A stretch of 64,000 nt of DNA from Asaia bogorensis_B (GTDB taxonomy: Bacteria > Pseudomonadota > Alphaproteobacteria > Acetobacterales > Acetobacteraceae), in assembly GCF_900465315.1 (NCBI RefSeq), contig NZ_UBIX01000013.1, one strand, 5' to 3'. The notes under the pieces were generated by a model. The model was not told the origin of the DNA. It was given only the letters and a program-made list of their open reading frames with translations, and did not search any database. Shown piece after piece: positions 61,024-64,000 of this stretch; within the stretch, counting starts at the first letter, position 1, and the number at the start of each line of letters is the position of its first letter. The position numbers and the translations under genes are program-made.

Positions 61024-61070
61024 GAGAAAATTTCCGTCAGCCAGAGTGGGAGGGAGAGGCGGGAGGGAGA

Positions 61071-62726
61071 TCAGGCCATTTCGTGGGCGGGGCCGGTCTC
61101 GACAGGCGGGGAATTCCGGCGCGATCGCCGGGCGATGTAATCCTCGAGGGCGCGTGTCTCGCGAGGGGAAAAACGAAGGCCGAGCTTCGAGCGACGCCAG
61201 AGAATATCCTCTGCGTTGCGCGCCCATTCATGGTCGATCAGATAATTGGCCTCGGCCTCATACAGATCGGCTCCAAGGCAGGCCCCCAGCAAGGGAAGGG
61301 CGCTGACATCGGGTGTATGCCCGGCAGGAAGGGCATTTGCTTGTGTGCCCGTGCCGGGCTGGGTGGTATGCGCTTCTGCGCCTTCTGCCATCAGCGTTTC
61401 GACCAGGGTGCCGTAATTGCGCACGAGCCGCGTTGCGGTGTCCTGAGTCATTCCCGGCACATGCTTCATGAGCAGTTGGACGCGGTTATTAAAATCTGCC
61501 CGCTTGAAATTACCGCCGGGCAGGGCGGTATCGGCCGTCCATGACGTAACCGGCAGTCCGGGCAGATGGGGCGCGAGCTTTTCAAGCGCATGCTCGGCGA
61601 GCTTGCGGTAGGTGGTGATCTTGCCGCCGAAAACGGACAGCACGGGGGCTGCGCTGTGATCGACATCGAGCACATAGTCGCGCGTCACGGCGGAGGCGCT
61701 GCCCGAGTGGTCGTCATAGAGCGGACGTACGCCAGCATAGCTCCACACAACGTCATCCGACGTGATGGCGCGTTTGAAATAGCGGTTCACGCTCTCGCAG
61801 AGATAGGTGATTTCCTCCTGTGAAATGGCTACGGCACCGGCGTCCTGTTCCCAGGGAATGTCGGTCGTGCCGATAAGGGTGAAATCCTTCTCATACGGGA
61901 TGGCGAAGACGATGCGCCGGTCCGGATTTTGCAGGATATAGGCCTGCTCGGTCTCGAACATGCGGGGCACGACAATGTGGCTGCCCTTGATGAGCCGCAC
62001 ATCATTCCTGCTCGGTACTGACAATCTGTCCTTGAGCAGTTCAGCCACCCAGGGGCCTGCGGCATTGACAAGGGCACGGGCGCTGACCTGCCTTGTCTGA
62101 CCGGTGGCCTCGTCACGAAGGGTGGCGATCCAGCGATCCGGGTGACGCTCGGCCCCGACCAGCTTTGTACGGGTGCAGATTGTTGCGCCGCGTCGGGCGG
62201 CATCCATGGCATTGAGCACGACGAGCCGGCTGTCCTGCACCCAGCCATCGGAATATTCGAACCCCTTGCGGAATTCGTTGCGCAGCACACGACCTGCCGG
62301 GTCCTGCTGCAGCTTGAGCACGCGGGTTCTGGGCAGCGTCATGACGCGGCAGAGATTGTCGTAAAGGAAGAGCCCTGTGCGCAGCAGCCATGCCGGCCGC
62401 AGCATGGCTGAATGAGGCAGAATAAACCGCATGGGCCAGATAATGTGCGGCGCAATGCGAAGCAGGTTTTCACGTTCGTTGAGCGCCTCGCGCACCAGCC
62501 GAAACTCGTAATATTCGAGATAGCGCAGCCCACCGTGAATCAGCTTCGTGCTGGCTGAGGACGTATGGCTTGCCAGATCATCCTTCTCGACCAGCAGCAC
62601 GTTCAGGCCGCGCCCTGCGGCATCGCGCGCAATCCCTGCGCCATTGATGCCACCGCCCACGATCAGCAGGTCGTGCTCAATCGTGTCGGAACCCTCGTTC
62701 GGGTGGATGGGGGTGGAACCGCTCAT
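61071..62726 (-). CDS. glpD: Glycerol-3-phosphate dehydrogenase, aerobic, FAD-dependent
   Basis: GlpD oxidises glycerol 3-phosphate to dihydroxyacetone phosphate at the inner membrane and passes electrons to ubiquinone. The 551-residue protein has the FAD motif LLIVGGGINGAGIARDAAGRG, then SSASTKLIHGGLRYLEYYEF, and a C-terminal helical domain (ALEDYIARR). A run of TTCG repeats upstream probably binds GlpR. It follows glpR after 117 bases and precedes glpF. Confidence 0.96.
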   Translation of the reverse strand: MSGSTPIHPNEGSDTIEHDLLIVGGGINGAGIARDAAGRGLNVLLVEKDDLASHTSSASTKLIHGGLRYLEYYEFRLVREALNERENLLRIAPHIIWPMRFILPHSAMLRPAWLLRTGLFLYDNLCRVMTLPRTRVLKLQQDPAGRVLRNEFRKGFEYSDGWVQDSRLVVLNAMDAARRGATICTRTKLVGAERHPDRWIATLRDEATGQTRQVSARALVNAAGPWVAELLKDRLSVPSRNDVRLIKGSHIVVPRMFETEQAYILQNPDRRIVFAIPYEKDFTLIGTTDIPWEQDAGAVAISQEEITYLCESVNRYFKRAITSDDVVWSYAGVRPLYDDHSGSASAVTRDYVLDVDHSAAPVLSVFGGKITTYRKLAEHALEKLAPHLPGLPVTSWTADTALPGGNFKRADFNNRVQLLMKHVPGMTQDTATRLVRNYGTLVETLMAEGAEAHTTQPGTGTQANALPAGHTPDVSALPLLGACLGADLYEAEANYLIDHEWARNAEDILWRRSKLGLRFSPRETRALEDYIARRSRRNSPPVETGPAHEMA

Positions 62727-62755
62727 GGGGTGAGACCTTTCGAGGGGAACAAACT

Positions 62756-62819
62756 CGAAAGTCTTGCTAGATCAAAAACGAAAGAAAGCGAACATTAAAC
62801 GTTAACTATAACGCGTTCG
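62756..62819 (-). promoter_or_regulatory. Promoter/operator region of glpD with TTCG repeats
   Basis: On the minus strand TTCG tetramers recur: at 62792-62789 and 62782-62779 (10 bases apart, GTTCGCTTTCTTTCGTTT) and again at 62759-62756. CGAAC in the opposite sense at 62819-62815 pairs with GTTCG at 62793-62789. DeoR-type GlpR proteins bind TTCG-containing half sites, so this is the likely GlpR operator. A possible -35 TTGCAC lies further upstream; the -10 is unclear. Confidence 0.5.
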
Positions 62820-62843
62820 TGTTATATGTGTGCAAAATGTGGG

Positions 62844-63614
62844 TCAGGCTATGTGAAGTCTAACATTCGCCGCTTCGAGCGCGGCAACGAATGGGGAAGA
62901 GGGCATACGATCCGTCACGAAGTCATCAATGCTTGAGAGATCGCCCACCCGCCCCACCGGGCTGCGTGTGAACTTGGTGTGGTCGGCCAGCAGAATCACA
63001 CGTCTTGCATGGCGCATGATGGCGCGGGCGCACTGTATCTCATCGAGATCGAAATCAAGCAGCGTGCCATCTTCCTCAATGCCGCTGATACCGATAACAC
63101 CGAAATCCGCCCGGAAGCCCGACAGGGATTCCGTCGCGCCCGCGCCGACGATGCCGCCATCCTGGGGGCGCACCAGTCCACCTGCCAGCACGGTGCGGAA
63201 ATCGCGCCGGGGAGACAGGGCAACTGCAACATGCAGATTATTGGTGATGACGTGCAGGTCCTTATGGCAGGTCAGGGCCCGGGCAAACGCCTCTGTCGTG
63301 GTGCCGATATTGATGAAGAGCGAACTGCCATCGGGGATGAGCCGTGACGCACATTGCCCGATCGCCTCCTTGGCACGGGAGTGAAGGCTCTGGCGCTCGC
63401 CGTAGGCAATGTTCTCGGTGGAGGAGGCAGGGCTTGCCCCGCCATGATAGCGCGCCACATGCCCTGCCTCCGACAGGGCATTGAGATCGCGCCGGATGGT
63501 CTGGACCGTGACGCCAAGACGCTGCGCCAGATCCTCATTGGACATGAAGCCATGGGCCTGGACCAGCGTCACGATCTGCCTGTGACGGGGCGAATTGAGG
63601 ATATCCTGCATCAT
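62844..63614 (-). CDS. glpR: DeoR-family glycerol-3-phosphate regulon repressor
   Basis: A 256-residue DeoR-family repressor. The N-terminal winged helix-turn-helix reads FMSNEDLAQRLGVTVQTIRR, then LNALSEAGHVARYHGGA. The C-terminal ligand domain (about 75-256) has FINIGTTTEAFARALT, the phosphosugar site, and GLVRPQDGGIVGAGATESL plus LLADHTKF. Its place just upstream of glpD-glpF-glpK points to GlpR, responding to glycerol 3-phosphate. I used ATG 63614, preceded by AGGGGTTC; the frame extends upstream to 63881 without resemblance. It is divergent from uvrB. Confidence 0.92.
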   Translation of the reverse strand: MMQDILNSPRHRQIVTLVQAHGFMSNEDLAQRLGVTVQTIRRDLNALSEAGHVARYHGGASPASSTENIAYGERQSLHSRAKEAIGQCASRLIPDGSSLFINIGTTTEAFARALTCHKDLHVITNNLHVAVALSPRRDFRTVLAGGLVRPQDGGIVGAGATESLSGFRADFGVIGISGIEEDGTLLDFDLDEIQCARAIMRHARRVILLADHTKFTRSPVGRVGDLSSIDDFVTDRMPSSPFVAALEAANVRLHIA

Positions 63615-63732
63615 GAACCCCTGTCTGCCATGACGCGTTCTGTCATGCGATACCGATGCCGACAATCTCGCTTTTGAACCCGCGATCTGGCGCGCTCTTG
63701 TGACAGCCCTTTTGAAAGCCCATTTTCCTGCC

Positions 63733-64000
63733 ATGGCGACAGCAACACGATCCACGATGGAAGCGATCCCCGAGCACCGGCTTATGGGGTTCAGGCCTGA
63801 ACGACAGCCAGCAAAGGAGAAGCTGCGGCGTCTGGTCGTCAAATCCGAATATGAGCCCGCGGGTGACCAGCCCACCGCCATTGCGGAACTGACGCAGGGC
63901 GTGAATGACGGGGAGGTGGATCAGGTTCTTCTGGGTGTCACGGGCTCGGGCAAGACCTTCACCATGGCCAAGGTCATCGAGGCGACACAGAAGCCAACCC
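63733..64000 (+). CDS. uvrB: Excinuclease ABC subunit B (partial, N-terminus)
   Basis: The window ends inside this gene; about 89 residues are visible. YEPAGDQPTAIAELTQGV followed by the Walker A LLGVTGSGKTFTMAKVIE is the signature start of UvrB, the helicase-like damage-verification subunit of nucleotide excision repair. The N-terminus has about 35 extra residues before the usual beginning, and in-frame ATGs at 63757 and 63784 are alternative starts. I see no clear GTTC-N7-GTTC alphaproteobacterial SOS box in the 118 bases before it. Confidence 0.92.
   Translation, partial: MATATRSTMEAIPEHRLMGFRPERQPAKEKLRRLVVKSEYEPAGDQPTAIAELTQGVNDGEVDQVLLGVTGSGKTFTMAKVIEATQKPT

Noticed and set aside
1..64000. 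CRISPR arrays, insertion sequences, prophage or toxin-antitoxin pairs
   Set aside because: I looked for regularly spaced repeats, transposase motifs with terminal inverted repeats, phage structural genes and small paired genes, and found none that I could support.

Overview
The window is a contiguous piece of chromosome from an alphaproteobacterium, most likely an acetic acid bacterium (Acetobacteraceae; an Asaia, Kozakia or Gluconobacter-like genus is my guess). The base composition is GC-rich, there are many 4-base ATGA/GTGA stop-start overlaps, and the gene orders are alphaproteobacterial (rpmH-rnpA-yidD-yidC-engB-argB; kdsD-lptC-lptA-lptB-rpoN). Several accessory choices fit an acetic acid bacterium: a Tat-exported gluconolactonase-like protein, a glycerol glp regulon, a FucP-type sugar symporter paired with an arabinose/galactose 1-dehydrogenase, and a royal-jelly/yellow-family propeller. 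One ambiguous base (13947) shows the sequence is not perfectly finished. I see no insertion sequence, prophage, CRISPR array or rRNA operon. One tRNA gene, tRNA-Leu(CAG), is present.

Layout. 1-1.5 kb: end of lpxA, lpxI and glyoxalase I. 1.5-7.2 kb: a small stand-alone histidine-kinase-like helical hairpin protein, the rpmH to argB block and a degenerate GGDEF protein. 7.3-12.3 kb: lysine biosynthesis (dapD, dapE), a membrane protein, and truA-fmt-def on the minus strand. 12.4-13.7 kb: small heat shock protein, DUF1150 and RidA. 13.7-19.6 kb (minus): RNase D-like exonuclease, the KDO/LPS-transport operon kdsD-lptC-lptA-lptB and rpoN, headed by tRNA-Leu. 19.7-26.9 kb: an NDUFA9-like protein and the two glutamate synthase subunits. 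27-29.2 kb: sugar symporter plus aldose 1-dehydrogenase. 29.4-36.5 kb: alpha-2-macroglobulin-like protein coupled to penicillin-binding protein 1C. 36.5-40.8 kb (minus): a tripartite MFS/HlyD/NodT efflux pump. 41-46.3 kb: a DUF6525-like protein, AMP nucleosidase, oligoendopeptidase F and a UbiB-family kinase. 46.3-47.7 kb: an AT-rich islet carrying an FkbM methyltransferase. 47.7-54.2 kb: a cytochrome P450 divergent from a TetR regulator with two matching operators, a 2H phosphoesterase, an ABC-F ATPase, a coiled-coil/membrane/zinc-ribbon protein and a GNAT acetyltransferase. 54.2-58.4 kb: an operon of two exported beta-propellers plus a YagU-family membrane protein, then a DUF2938 protein. 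58.4-63.6 kb: glpR-glpD-glpF-glpK for glycerol. The window ends in uvrB.

How the parts fit. Most of the window is housekeeping. The accessory parts centre on sugar and polyol use and on the envelope: sugar import and oxidation to lactones, glycerol uptake and oxidation, and periplasmic lactonase-type propellers, alongside LPS assembly, PBP1C/macroglobulin and drug efflux. The best candidates for undescribed biology are the translationally coupled gluconolactonase-like / royal-jelly-like / YagU operon (54259-57331), the PBP1C-linked macroglobulin that lacks its thioester (29403-34454), the 70-residue stand-alone H-box protein (1522-1734) and the membrane zinc-ribbon protein (52601-53710). Names rest on my reading of motifs and remembered family sequences; no database search was run.
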